Positions 24,249 through 36,100 of a DNA stretch of 64,000 nucleotides are shown piece after piece (within the stretch, counting starts at the first letter, position 1; the number at the start of each line of letters is the position of its first letter). A model generated the notes under the pieces. The model was given only the letters and a program-made list of their open reading frames with translations. It did not search any database and was not told the DNA's origin. Position numbers and translations under genes: made by a program. The stretch comes from Drosophila miranda (lineage: Eukaryota; Arthropoda; Insecta; Diptera; Drosophilidae), in the NCBI RefSeq assembly GCF_003369915.1, contig NC_046674.1, forward strand, positions 19,223,657 to 19,287,656, read 5' to 3'.

Positions 24249-26756
24249 ATGAGTGCCCTCATATTTTTGTGCGCTATTTTAATTGGATTTGTGATCTATT
24301 CACTTATCAAATCGGTGCAGCGTCCCAAGAATTTCCCTCCAGGTGAGATGGCAACAAAGGATTCGCGGCACAATTCCCTTGTAGTGTTTGAAATAGAAAT
24401 ACGAGCTTCAGATTGGGTCTAGATGAAGATAAACAAAAGAGTCATGTAACCATTAAACCTGTGATAGACTCGGAGCATTCTGAAGTTTCATGGAACTAAA
24501 AGTGTCGTGTCTATTGTGTGTCTTGGCGATGCCTTCCATTTGATCCATGTAGGAGCCATAGAGAGACAAGACGACCTGCCTTACTCCGAAATGGTTCCCC
24601 TCATTAGCAACACGAAATGGACACCGACAGTGACAGTGACAGAGATGGCGATGGGGACTGGGACGGAGACGGCATTGATAAAATTGTCACACAGCATATC
24701 TGACACCTAACCTAACAGGTCTGAGGTACATATGTACGTGCTTAAAAAGGGTAGGGGTACGGCTGATTTATGCATTTCTCAGTTTTCCAATGCAGTTTGC
24801 TGGGCTGGGATAATATTGCAATGTAATGCCATGCAGTGCAGGGCATTCCCTATATAGTAGAACCATTTACATACGAGTAAATATGGGATATTTCTATCAA
24901 TTTCAACTCAAAATGATGCCAGACTGTACAGAAGCTTAGAGGGCATGTATTCTTATATTATTGAAACGCACTGTCTACTCTACGAAATGTGTATGAAAAC
25001 TTAAAGCAATCAACTAGAACAGATCCCAATCCCAGCACATGTACAGGTGCCCCCGCATTGATATTTCTGATAACCAACAGATTTCAATTTAAAGTTTTCT
25101 TTTCGGCGATTTCATGATTTACTAGCTAACAGATTTCACCAGCTGCCGATTAGATTAGTGTAGTACTCCATACATACGAGTATTCCTTCCGGAAATAGGC
25201 ATAGGCATACGAACGGGTTAGTTCTCATTTGAACTTCAATCACCGATCGATCACCAACCAACCACGATTAGACATCGATTCAATATAAGATAGGATCGTT
25301 TTCTGAACAGATTTTCTCTTTACATTCAGGTCCCCGATTCTTGCCTTGGCTGGGCAACACGCTGCAGTTCCGTAAGGAGGCACGGGCTGTGGGCGGCCAG
25401 CACATCCTCTTTGGCCAGTGGGCGCAGCGATACCAGAGCCAGTTGCTGGGACTGAAGCTAGGTCAGGAGTACGTGGTGGTGGCCCTTGGGCACGAGATGG
25501 TGCGCGAGGTGCAGTTGCAGGAGGTCTTTGAGGGGAGGCCGGACAACTTCTTTCTGCGGCTGCGGACGATGGGAACGAGGAAGGGTATAACCTTCACGGA
25601 CGGGAAGCTCTGGTACGAGCACCGCAACTTTGCCATGAAGCAGATGCGCCACGTCGGCTACGGTCGTAGTCAGATGGAGAGCCACATTGAGCGGGAGGCG
25701 GAGGAGCTTCTGTTGCAGCTGGGCCGGACTGAGGAGGCACCCATAGAGCCGGTGACATGGTTGGCCCACGGTGTGCTCAATGTGCTGTGGTGCCTCATAG
25801 CCGGAAAGAGGATCGCCAGCGAGGGGAACAGCATGCTGCAGAGGTTGCTGGACCTGATGAATCGTCGCTCCAAGCTGTTCGACGTCTGTGGGGGGCTGCT
25901 CGCGCAGTTCCCCTGGCTGCGGCATGTGGCCCCCGATCGCACCGGCTACAATCTCATCCGACAGCTCAACACAGAGCTCTACGGCTTCTTCATGGATACC
26001 ATAGCGGAACACAGACGGCAGCTGGAGAAGGCGTCGGACAATGAGCCGGTGGAGAGTGACCTGATCTATGCCTATCTGCAGGAGATGCGGGACCAGAGTT
26101 CGGATAGTGAGAGCAGTAGCTTCAACGAAACCCAGCTGGTGATGACCATTTTGGACTTTTTCATTGCCGGCTCCCAAACCACCAGCAACACCATCAACCT
26201 GGCTCTCATGGTGCTGGCCATGAGATCGGATGTCCAGGAGAAGCTGTTCGCCGAGGTCTCGGCCAACGTCAACTCCGCCAAATCGGACGCCTTTCCCCAT
26301 CTCAGTCGGCGGGAATCCTTTGACTACATGGACGCTTTCATCATGGAAGTGCAGCGTTTCTTCCACATCACACCCATCACGGGACCCCGTCGTGCCCTCT
26401 GGCCCACACAGCTGGGAGGCTACGACATTCCCAAGAATGCCACCATTCTGATTAACTTGCGTTCGGTGCATCTTGACGAGCAGCACTGGGTGGATCCGTT
26501 GCAGTTTCGGCCAGAGCGCTTCATCGATGTGGGTGGCAAGTGCTTCAAGGATGAGTTTTTCATGCCCTTCGGAATAGGCAGACGCCGCTGTCTGGGCGAT
26601 GCCTTGGCTCGTGCCTGCATCTTCTCCTTTCTGGTTAGGATAGTACAGCACTTTTGCATTGTTCTGCCGCCAGGAGAGACACCCTCGATGGTACTGCTGC
26701 CCGGAATCACGCTCACGCCAAAGCCCTACAAAGTAAAGTTCGTGAAGCGTTCCTAA
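24249..26756 (+). CDS. Cyp305a1: Cytochrome P450, CYP305 family
   Basis: A microsomal haem monooxygenase of the insect CYP2 clan; the physiological substrate is not certain. Exon 1 (24249-24342) gives a signal-anchor helix (MSALIFLCAILIGFVIYSLI). After a 987-base intron, exon 2 (25330-26756) gives the whole catalytic body; the total is 506 residues. After the proline-rich hinge (RPKNFPPGPRFLPWLGN) come the I-helix AGSQTTSNTI, the K-helix EVQRF (ExxR) and the haem loop FMPFGIGRRRCLG with its cysteine ligand, all intact. Its position next to cyc agrees with my recollection that Cyp305a1 is the P450 in the 76D region of D. melanogaster. The family is certain; the subfamily name rests on context and memory. 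The intron shows no gene. Confidence 0.9.
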
Positions 26757-27491
26757 GAATGGTTGGATCTTGGTAATCAGGTAGGGTGTTGGGTATACAT
26801 TTCCACATTATACATATGTATGTAAAATAATCTTAAGGTTATTCAGAAAAATAACCAGAGAGTGTATGCCGATCAGGTGTGGTTCTGGTCTGGTCTGGTT
26901 TTTTTAATTTTTTTTATTAAAGTGTCCTCTACATTAAACTAAAATCTTCATAATTTAAACAATTTGTGTAACAAAATTGAAATTAAATAAAAACCATATT
27001 ATCATCGTTATCATTATTCGTTAATGATCATCGTTATCGTTCACTTTTGTCTGCTTTTACGCATGTATGTATAACAACACCAAGTCAGGGCTCTCAACGT
27101 ATTAAAAAGTATTTACAAACTCAAATTTGAGAAGGAATAAAAGTCCATATACAGTGGGGGGTGGGGGGGAGTATAATAAACTATGTAGCTATCTAGGGGT
27201 AACACTTTCTGGATGGTCCTGGACCAATTGCGTTTGCAAATTAAAAGTAACCATAATCAAAATCAAAATCGAAATCATCATGGGAGAGAGTATTCTTAAC
27301 AAAAGCATGAAATGAGCCGACCGCTGACGGACCACCAATTTGACTTAAATGCTAGTAGTGACTGCACTTAGACATGTGCCTGCCTGCCTGCCTGCCAGCA
27401 TCACTGTGCCGGCTGTTGCTGTCCCCTCTCATCTACCTTTCTGTCGCGTTTTTGTTTGTTTGTCAGTTTGAATAATCATCTTTTGCTGGTA
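26757..27491. other. Convergent 3' flanks of Cyp305a1 and Kap-alpha1
   Basis: Non-coding, with an AATAAA signal near 26988 on the plus strand, a tattcatcgttatc-type tandem near 27000-27045 and a gcctgcctgcc tract near 27375-27395. Confidence 0.55.
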
Positions 27492-29395
27492 CTAAAAATT
27501 GAAACCATTATCTGGCATATTCTGCGGATTGAACTCGAACTGTTGATTTCCCGCCACAGGAGCCACACGAGTGTCCTCCTCCTCGTTTCCAAAGTACTGC
27601 TCAATGATGTAGAATGATTTGTGGTAGATGTCACGGTTCTCGTGCGCCTGCAGATACTCGATTTTGTCCAAACCTAAAGGTAAAAAAAAGGCAGCATTAG
27701 GATACAATTATGAATTATGAACAAAATGGGCTTACCTCCGCACTCTTCGATGGCCATGGCATAAGGATTGGGTCGGACCTGGTACTTTTCGCCCGCTTTA
27801 AGTATATTCTCCAGGGCATTGAGCGCCACCTGAACAATGTCCGAATCGATAACAGTGAGGAAATCACACATTGGCGGCACACAGCCGACCTCCACCAGAT
27901 AGTTGATCTGCTCGGAGGTGCCACTGCTGGTGGCATTGGTAATGGCCCAGGCGGCCTCTTTGCGCGTCCTGAACTCGGCCGTCTGCATAATGGTCATCAA
28001 CTGTGGGAATATGTTGGCATTGATAAGGGCCTGAATCTGATCCCGATTGCCAGCGGCAATATTTGATATGGTCCAGCAGGATTCCTTCTTGATCGTCTCC
28101 GTCGTCGAGTGGAGCAAGTGGCTAATGCAGGGCAACGCATTGTAGCTCAATATCATTTGAGTCTGTTGATCATCACCGGTCACAATATTACCGACAGCCC
28201 TCAAAGCAGCTGTGCTGACATTCTGCTGGGGATGCCTGAAAGACGAATGAGAAGGAGGAGGATAAGCGGTTTAGTTGATCTTATTTGAACCACAAGTACT
28301 CACAGTAGCAGTTCGACCAAACGACGGGAAACGCCAGCATCTATGACAGCCTGAATTTTATCATTGGGTCCATCGGACAAATAGCTGATGGCCCAGCATG
28401 TGTCGCTGAGAACATCCACATCGGTGTAATCGAGCAGGCGAGCCAGTATGGGCAGACCGTGAACTATTTTAGTGAAGTCCGCTGGCGGACTTTTGCCACG
28501 GCACAAATTTGAGAGTGTCCAAACGGCATTCCGGATCATAGTGATACGCTCCGAAGAGCTCAACACTCTGCAAAAAAAGAAAAATGTATATATTGTCTGT
28601 TGGAGGACGCCAACAAATGCTCTTCTCTACTCACTGCAACAGGGGCAGCATAATGCCAGAGCTAAGCAGATGGTCACGGCACAAGGGGGAGTCGCCAGCT
28701 ATGTTGCCCAGAGCCCAAACGGCCTGCTCCTGCACATCGTCGTGGGGGCTGGACAGCAGGTCTATGAATATGGGCACAGCCCCAGCCTCAATGACAATCT
28801 TGGTTTGATGCGAGGTACCCGAGGCAATGTTTGTCAGTGTCCAGGCTGCCTCAAACTGCAGAGTGGCATTGGTGTTTTTTCTTAAAAAGGTTACAAACTG
28901 GGGCACTATGCCTCTCTGTATGACCTCCTCGATGGGCGGATTTGGATCGCGGGACAACAACTTGCGAAACTTTTGCGTTGCCTCGAGTTGATCGGCCTCC
29001 TTTGAGCTGTATAGCATTTTTATCATTTCCTGGTTAATAATCGATTGTTGCGGTCCTGTTCCGGCACCAGCTTCTGCCTGGCCCAATGACTGTGTCCCCA
29101 TTCCTTGCTGGCCAGTAGTACTGTCCGCAATTTGCATGTCCGTGCTCTGTGATATAAAGTCGTTTAGTGACCATGCAACACAGTAAACCAAATATAGAAT
29201 GTATACCTGCAACTCGCTGCTGTTGCTGCTCTCCATTCCGGTGGGGGATGAATCCAGCACAACATTGCGACGCTTGAACAATTGCTGCTCACGCTTGGTT
29301 TTTCGCAACTGGATGCCAACTTCCTCGCGGCGGCGACGCATTTCTGTCGAGTCCAGTGCGGCATTTTTATACCGCTGTTTATGGGTAGCGGACAT
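27492..29395 (-). CDS. Kap-alpha1: Importin alpha-1 (karyopherin alpha 1)
   Basis: This adaptor binds classical nuclear localisation signals and importin beta for nuclear import. Exons are 29395-29207, 29146-28635, 28567-28304, 28235-27736 and 27673-27492; the phases join to 548 residues, the usual importin-alpha length. The N-terminal importin-beta-binding segment holds [20 protein letters not shown]. About ten armadillo repeats follow, with the NLS-groove Trp/Asn ladder visible as WTLTN, WALGN, WTLSN, WTISN and WAITN. The acidic tail ends near [14 protein letters not shown]. The N-terminus [19 protein letters not shown] fits Kap-alpha1 rather than Pendulin or Kap-alpha3; this paralogue choice is from memory. 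No lesions. Confidence 0.93.
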
Positions 29396-30111
29396 GGTGT
29401 TGACGTTTCAGTTCACTATGCTGAAAATTTTCGTGTGTGGAAAATTATTGAATAATTCTTTTACTTTGGAAATGAAAAGTAAATGGAAAATATAAATAAC
29501 TTTGATACAGGTTTTTTATACGCATATAATGTATGTACATATGAACATCAACAGTCAGTGAGGTCTGATTTAATCCACACTTTAGTGAAGTGCCAAGCCC
29601 TAAAACTCCCTAACTTTTCCTTAGGGCAGGGGTATCTCGGTAAGAGCCCGGATATGACGTTGCTCTCCAAATATTTGATGTGGTGTACTAGTATGTACAT
29701 TCGCGTTCGATGAACTTTTTAGTTTTTTAAGCAATTTGCACAATCACAACACTTTCACATTTCTATTGTGTGTATGGCAAAGTGTACATATGTATGCATG
29801 CATGTGTTTGTGCGTGGGCTTAGGTCAGAAGCAGGCCGTACTGCACCCACAACTTGCCCAGTCACTCTTTTTGGTAAGTAATAGCACATGCTACAGAATT
29901 ATTAACGATCAACACTCTCTTTACCTGTCTATGGGAGGGCTTTCTTTGCGAAAAGTAATGGGAAATTTTACGCACGATACGCCTCACGTTTTAGCGCACA
30001 GAGTTGCCAGATATTCCTGGAATGCACTACAGCTGATGCAATAGATATGATGATATCGATAGCGAGCATTAGTTGAATGGGGCCAAGACTCGCAACTTGA
30101 AGGCAAGCATT
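29396..30111. other. Divergent spacer between Kap-alpha1 and Swi5
   Basis: No coding sequence was recognised. It holds GTATGTACAT-type simple sequence and, at 30054-30061, a perfect DRE (TATCGATA) 50 bases before the Swi5 ATG. Confidence 0.55.
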
Positions 30112-30330
30112 ATGAAAAGTTCTAAAGGAAAAGCCCGTCGAAAGGCCAAAAAGCAAATTAATCGCCCGGACAGTACAAAAGTGGCTCAGCTAAAGCACAT
30201 TATGAAACTAATGCACGAATACAACAACCTGAAGGATGCGACCCAGCTAGTAATTGGAGCCTTGGCAGCCATGAAGAACGTTTCCATCAGATCCACACAT
30301 GAAATGTACGATTTGCCAAACAATGAATAA
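30112..30330 (+). CDS. Swi5: Swi5-like recombination accessory protein, 72 aa
   Basis: Swi5 with its partner Sfr1 stimulates Rad51-type recombinases in homologous recombination. This single-exon ORF has a basic N-terminus (MKSSKGKARRKAKKQIN) and then the compact Swi5 helical domain: LKHIMKLMHEYNNLKDATQL, VIGALAAMKNVSIRSTHEMY. The pattern matches the LH-YN-KDA-Q-L-G-LA-RG-T blocks of the family. I used the ATG at 30112; the frame is open upstream but only through a TTG codon. A DRE lies 50 bases upstream. From memory a Swi5 orthologue occurs in the same neighbourhood in D. melanogaster. It is short, so family identity is good rather than certain. Confidence 0.82.
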   Translation: MKSSKGKARRKAKKQINRPDSTKVAQLKHIMKLMHEYNNLKDATQLVIGALAAMKNVSIRSTHEMYDLPNNE

Positions 30331-30525
30331 AAAAATTAATTGTTTTCGGGTTAATTTATGTATTTCTGTAGCCAATATGCCAAGTGCAAACCAAGTGCTT
30401 ATAAATGCCACCAGGTCAGTAATGTTTTTTGGACGATTCCCTTATGGTTTAGACCTAAGATTTAAGCTTAAAACTAATCAAGTCACTGCACTGCGTTCAA
30501 TTGCACTTTGATATTGCGAATCACT

Positions 30526-31136
30526 CTATTGTCCAGCATGGAAGTAGGACCGGCAGCGTTCATTGAATGCCTTGTACGTCCGCTCTTTGATGATGTCTTC
30601 CACATACAGCTCTGCCTGCAGCACCCTCAGCTATAGAGCAGTAGAAACATAATTTCAATTTATAAGCACGCACACCTGTGGGTATTCCATGATGCCTTTA
30701 CCTTTCGCTGCTCTGCCTTGAACTTGCTGCCCGTATCCACATCACTAGGCTGAGCCTCTTGCTGCTCGCGGAGGTTCTTCAGACTATTCGCCGACAGTGT
30801 TATGCAATTGCGTATCTTGTCTTGCTGTTCGATTAAAAAATAAAAATTTAATTGGGGCGATCTAAAACGCCAAGATTTAGGTTACCCGAGAGAGGTGCGA
30901 TTGCTGCAGCTTAGCATACAGGTCGCGGCACGTGTTTTCGCTATCCACCTGGCCCTTGAAAGATTCGGTGGGAAGTGCGTTCAGAGCGTATATAATTTTG
31001 TCATCCACATCTCGCATCTTTTTCAGCGCCTCCTGTTAACAGACGAGAACCATGTTAGATGGTGGTATTGAACAACATAATCTCATAATTTGCCACTCAC
31101 CTGGAAGCCAAGAAAGTCCAAACAATAAGCGGCCAT
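30526..31136 (-). CDS. MIX23: MIX23 (CCDC58) mitochondrial intermembrane-space protein, 136 aa
   Basis: MIX23 is a small helical protein of the mitochondrial intermembrane space, linked in yeast to stabilising protein import. Four short exons (31136-31101, 31032-30886, 30824-30702, 30630-30526) join in phase to 136 residues; the human protein has 144. Matching blocks are FQEALKKMRDVDDKIIYALN, TCRDLYAKLQ, IRNCITLSANSLKNLREQQ and the C-terminal ELYVEDIIKERTYKAFNERC. The conserved cysteines, in TCRDLY and NERCRSYF, are present. The gene is head-to-head with the BED-finger gene starting at 31412, separated by 275 bases, suggesting a shared promoter region with TCGATA-type words. Identity is from protein pattern alone. 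Confidence 0.88.
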
Positions 31137-31411
31137 TGAAACTAGGGACCAAAACTAGGTAAAACTGATTTTTTAAATAAAAACAATATTCGATAGATAT
31201 ACTATATAATGCCGGCGCAATGTGCCAGTTGCTGGAGTTGTTGCAGTCTATAGTTCGATTCTATCGTCACAGTGCAAATCGATGTTTTTTCAATGTCGAT
31301 AATTGGTACTGTGAACACCGCACATCGCTAGCTAGTGCATGTCAAAAAATTATAACAAAATAATCTTAAACAAACCCCAGCAATACCTCGCAGGCTCCAG
31401 TAACCGTAACA

Positions 31412-32098
31412 ATGCCAGTTAGGTCCGAAAATATACGAGAAAAAATAGAAAATGGAATCTACAAGCTTGCAGTCAACGACAAAAGCACGCGCAGCACTGT
31501 GTGGCGCGTTTACCGAAAAATTGAGAAAGAGGATGGCACAATCCTTGAGAACCTATTGTATTGCACTGGCTGCAAGGGATTAATGTCTTTTACCCACAAA
31601 TCGACGACAAATCTACGGCGCCACAGGTGCCATCTGCAGTATCTAAAAAAAACACTTGTCTTCGGATGTAAATCAAACCCAAAAACACACGAAGGCGAAA
31701 TCGACACGAGCGAAGAGGAGCACCACTCACCTATGGACGAAACGGAACGGATACCCGCCGTATTAGAGATGGAGGTGAGCAAGGAGGAAAAGCATCAACA
31801 CCTTGAGGACGAGCTTGAAAAGAAACCCACTGCCGCAGACGTTGCCGCCTTCGCCAGTGCTTGCATCGTCCAGCCTCAGCTCCAGCCCCAGCCCCATCTT
31901 CAGAAACAGCCGGACATACCGATGTCCCTCGATGTCACTGAAGCTCAGGAGTCCTCTATATACGCCCAAACATGGTCCCTAGAGTATCGCAAGCTCAGTG
32001 AAGACCAGAAGTTCTATGCCAAACGAGCAATTGACGAGATCTTTGTCCTAGGCCGCTTACGGCGCTTGAAATTAAACACCGTGCCCCCAGCTGAGTAA
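31412..32098 (+). CDS. BED-type zinc-finger protein with BESS-like tail, 228 aa
   Basis: I do not recognise a named gene. Residues about 8-78 form a BED-like finger: an aromatic-rich lead (STVWRVYRKIE), the pair CTGC, then RRHRCHLQYLKK supplying the histidines. The middle is acidic and then Pro/Gln-rich. The C-terminal 40 residues (LSEDQKFYAKRAIDEIFVLG) form an amphipathic helix pair resembling the BESS protein-interaction motif. The same finger and the same tail occur in the gene at 48488-49427, so these are paralogues; the finger alone recurs at 49691-51071. BED fingers derive from transposase DNA-binding domains and occur in fly chromatin proteins such as DREF and BEAF. A nuclear DNA-binding role is inferred. 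Single exon, intact. Confidence 0.82.
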   Translation: MPVRSENIREKIENGIYKLAVNDKSTRSTVWRVYRKIEKEDGTILENLLYCTGCKGLMSFTHKSTTNLRRHRCHLQYLKKTLVFGCKSNPKTHEGEIDTSEEEHHSPMDETERIPAVLEMEVSKEEKHQHLEDELEKKPTAADVAAFASACIVQPQLQPQPHLQKQPDIPMSLDVTEAQESSIYAQTWSLEYRKLSEDQKFYAKRAIDEIFVLGRLRRLKLNTVPPAE

Positions 32099-32319
32099 AC
32101 AGTCATCTCCTTGGGATAATTGTCATTATAAATAGAGGATAATCTGTACATATACAAATTGGTATTAACTAAAAGAAATATTAATAGCGAAAACCGCCAT
32201 CGGTTCTAAAAATACAAAAAAATCTCGTTCTCTAAGAAGTGGAAAGTTATTGGAGAGAAGTCAAAATTTAACTATATTGAAATTTATTTATTGTTTTGGG
32301 GGATTTTATGATTTTGAAA

Positions 32320-32351
32320 TATCGATATCCTACGCCGCAAACCATCGATAA
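32320..32351. promoter_or_regulatory. DRE pair ahead of the broken Torip copy
   Basis: TATCGATA at 32320-32327 and a second ATCGATA at about 32344-32350. DREs usually mark housekeeping promoters. Here they may be the remaining promoter of the decayed gene that follows. Confidence 0.4.
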
Positions 32352-32495
32352 CAATTTTGTGTTAAACCACTAACCGTATAGTATACTGTCACAAAACAGT
32401 TGTTTACGTTTATCCAATAAAATTAAAATAGGTAATAGTACCGAAAGCCCCAAACGATCTGTTTTGCAATCTTTTGATTTTTTTGACCCTTACAG

Positions 32496-32983
32496 TCGGA
32501 AAGAGTATGAAGGGCTCTACAAAAAGGGATTGAAGGACTGATCAATAAGCGTGACCCGAGACCGAGTGTGTTCCTGTTTCTGCATGAAGATAACAGCCTA
32601 AAATTTGCACCCCCCACTGAAGACTACGGATTTGCCATTGCGCAGTACAAGAAGAAATTGAAAGACGGCAAAGGTGGACCAGAAATACAGGTACAGTGGA
32701 GTAAAAGCTCAACTTGTTAAAAGCTTTGTGGTTTTTACAGATTCCTCCTAGCTCGGCACGTGCCTGTATACTATTTGCGACACTCACAGCCCCATTGCAT
32801 CAGACGTAGTCATCTTTACAACGCTGCAAACATTCAACACGGCGGACTCTGGAACTGGACTCGGTGGAACTGGCCAGTAAAACGCTGTTCGAGCTGTGGG
32901 GCACGCATCTCGCAGACTACAAGCTTAATCCCCTAATCACGCCTGTCACCAACCAGGTGCTTCATCTAAACAGCAAGATCTAA
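32496..32983 (+). pseudogene. Torip: Broken Torip-like gene (torsin-activating LAP1 family), C-terminal part
   Basis: Torip/LAP1 proteins are nuclear-envelope and ER membrane proteins whose luminal domain activates the AAA+ ATPase torsin. Only the luminal domain is detectable, split over frames. KGIEGLINKRDPRPSVFLFL and KFAPPTEDYGFAIAQYKKKL lie before a 50-base GT-AG intron (32691-32740). After it come CDTHSPIASDVVIFTTLQTF, resembling the LAP1 block around YCDHENA, in a second frame, and LFELWGTHLADYKLNPLITP, running to a stop at 32981, in a third. An in-frame TGA lies near 32508 and a TAG near 32787 in the intron-joined frame. The N-terminal and membrane-spanning parts were not found upstream. 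The retained intron rules out a processed copy. Assembly errors are an alternative explanation. Confidence 0.6.
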
Positions 32984-33143
32984 GCTCTCGTTTCGGAACT
33001 TTTTTTATGATTTTTTACTTCTGTGTTTACATGGTTGCAAAATTTACTTGGCCTCCACGTCTGGCACGAGTTAAGTAAATCTAAAAAACAAACAAAATTT
33101 AACAATTTATTCGTATTAATTTAAACACATAACCCAAAACTAC

Positions 33144-36100
33144 TTAAGGTACTGGCATTTTCACTTGCTTGTGGTGCCATAGCTCCCCCACAAATGTCAG
33201 CAAGCTACATATCAGGCCAAAGCACCAAAGCATGATCAGGCCAATGATGTTGTCGATGCCCAGCTTAACGGGACCGATTTCAAGGTTCAGCCTCTGGGAG
33301 GCAAGTATGCGATTCTGCCGATGGGCGTTCATATATTGGGCGGCAATCTTCCACTCCCAGAATTTGTCCAGGCCCGAGGAGATCCAGGCCATAATAAAGT
33401 TGTTGTAGGCTTCCAGATGGGGCCACAGTCGTGGCACAAATGCCGCCGTGAGGGCAAAGTATATGTCATCGACCATAAGCTTTAATCGTTCCAATGATTC
33501 GTTGGCAATCAACTCTGTATTGCCCACGTGCCCATACATCAAGCGCTCCACAACAAATCCCATCTGCTCCGAACGGGCGTAGTCTGAGATCTGGGCTGCA
33601 TCGGATACACGATAATGCTCCATAAGTCCCAGGAGAACTGGCTAAAACTGACAGATTTTGATTATTTGTAATATTATGCACGACTCAGGACTCACGTCAG
33701 CTGACCGCTCATCGATCGTGGCGATCCATGCCTGTGATGTACCAGTCCAGATAAGTTTATGATCATAGAGACGCTGCCGAGAGTCGGGCGCTTCCTCCAT
33801 AGTGGGCAGAGTCAGAATAGCCGCCAGTCCGCCACTGTAGACGGTCGTTAGAATAATGTCAATCAAGTAGCTGGCCAAGAGAACGGTTCGCAGTGAATTC
33901 GAGCTGGTTATATAGCTGGTGCTCTGGTTGACGAATAGTTTTAGCGCACTGCCGCAGCCAAACCGTAGACTTTCGACCCAGGTCTGTGCCCGTGTCCAAT
34001 GCTCAAAACGACGGGTCAAGCAAAGGCCCAGTATCTCGAGCAGCAGGCAGACCATCACACACAGCCAAAGCATGGGCTGGAATGGTCGTAGAAGCATGGT
34101 CCAGCTGATTAAATGATGGGGAGCTGGCACCAGACAGGTGACCCCAGAACGACCAATAAAGTGGGTCATATCCATGAATTGATAAGCTTCATACCTATCC
34201 AAAACATTTTAGGAGGGTATGAACTAATATGGATGACAAATACGAATATGGTATGGCAATCCTACCAGAAATACAATCCCCCAATGCCATAGTCGTTCCG
34301 TCTATCGAGCACCATTCCTAAAAGACCATAGCCCGTGCCGTTTGAATAGATACCACCCCAGTCGCCCGTCTCAGCTTGGAACAGAATGAATTATTCGTGA
34401 GCTTAAAAATACCCTTATGAGTACAATAACCTACTTGTATCAACCTGGATAGTGCAGTTGTGGAGTTCACAGAATAGCATCATCAGACGCACTTCGGTGC
34501 CATCGATGAAGACTTCCGTCTTGCCTTGAGCGCGATCGTAAACTGTCGGCTGCCTTTCCTGGCCAATTCGTTTAGAAATGGTTCTATTGAAAAAAATTCT
34601 GTTTTCAAAAGTAAATGTACCCACATATTCCAGCAACATGAATGGCTTGTAATTGAAGATTCCAATGACAACTTCACGACCCTGTAGATCCTTCAGCTTT
34701 TTGGACATTGTGTTGCCACTTTCCCAAATAATTTCCCTGTTCTGGGCGTCATAGCGTTGCAGTAAATAGAATTCAATCGGTCTGTCGTCAAAGTTTCGCG
34801 AGCCCACAAAGCGATTTGTTTTGATGTCAAAGATGCTCGAATTCAGATATGGGGATCTGACCACTAAAACATTGGGTTGATCTTTAGTTAATAAATGAAA
34901 AGAATGATTTCGGAATGGTAGCCAACAATAGAAATGGTACTCCATACCGTAAAATATGTATCCTCGGAGAATGTCCTTATCCTCCAGTAGCTCATCTGTG
35001 TAGGCAAAAATAAACCGATTCCGCAGCGAGCGCCAAATCGAGTAAATGCTGGCATTATAGAAAAACCGAGCAAAATCCGGTATCTGCTCTTGAAATGCTA
35101 GAAATGTCTTAAATATGCATTTATAATAGCAAATGGTTTAGTTTCGATTGTCCATAATCAGCTGGTCTGTTATCGATAGCAGGACTATAAATATAATCGA
35201 AATTCGGAAATTCGAGAACAAATCCAAATTATAATGGATAAACTAGGACTCGGCTGTCCGTTTTCCTTCCTTGGAGGAAAAGAGGGAAGACCGCAGGGAA
35301 TCAGACAGCCAGATATACTCCAGCTAAACTACGACTGTTATTTGGAGATACTTTCGTATCTGAACGCACTCGAGGACCAACTAAATCTGGGCCGCGCCCA
35401 TCCCCTGTTCCGCCAAGTGCTGGCGAGCCTATTGCCTACGCGCTATAGTAAAATCAATGTGAAGATGCTAAAAACCGTCCAGGACTGGGAATACATGCTG
35501 GAACTGTGCGGTTCTAGCGTGGTTCGTTGTGAGGTACCCCACGGTCGCTGGGACGAGTCCTTCACCCACCCATTTCTGGATCTTCTCAGCCAGCACTGTT
35601 CGAATCTGCAACAACTTGTGCTGATATTCATGCACTCTGACACGGACACACCGCCCGCGTCGAGGGACAGTAGAGGTGGACACACTACCATTATGCAGCT
35701 GCTGATAAAGCTTCCTGGCCTGAGAAACCTGACGCTAATCGATGCTAGAGCGCCTCAGCGTAGGTACTCGTATTATTATTTTCCTGTGCTTGCCCATTGA
35801 TACACATATACATACATATATCTAATGCATATCTCATGCAGTTGAACAGTTGCAAAATTTCCGTGAGCTGCAAGCCCTAGATGTGGATGGGATTGACGTC
35901 AATCTTGCTGAAGAGAATTTCGTGCGGATGTTTCACAACAAGGCGAAATTGTGCCGCCTCTTGTTGAACTTTGGACGAGCCCTGAAACGCTCGTATCAAC
36001 TGCCCCAATTGGCAGACCATTGTGTTCAACTGGAACATCTAACACTGGAGAACTTTCACTTGAACCTTCCCGATATAGGAGAGTTTAGGTCGCTGAAATC

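Noticed and set aside
25458-26651. 397-codon open frame antisense to Cyp305a1
   Set aside because: It mirrors the P450 coding frame. The composition is what the reverse of a GC-biased coding exon gives, and no domain is seen.
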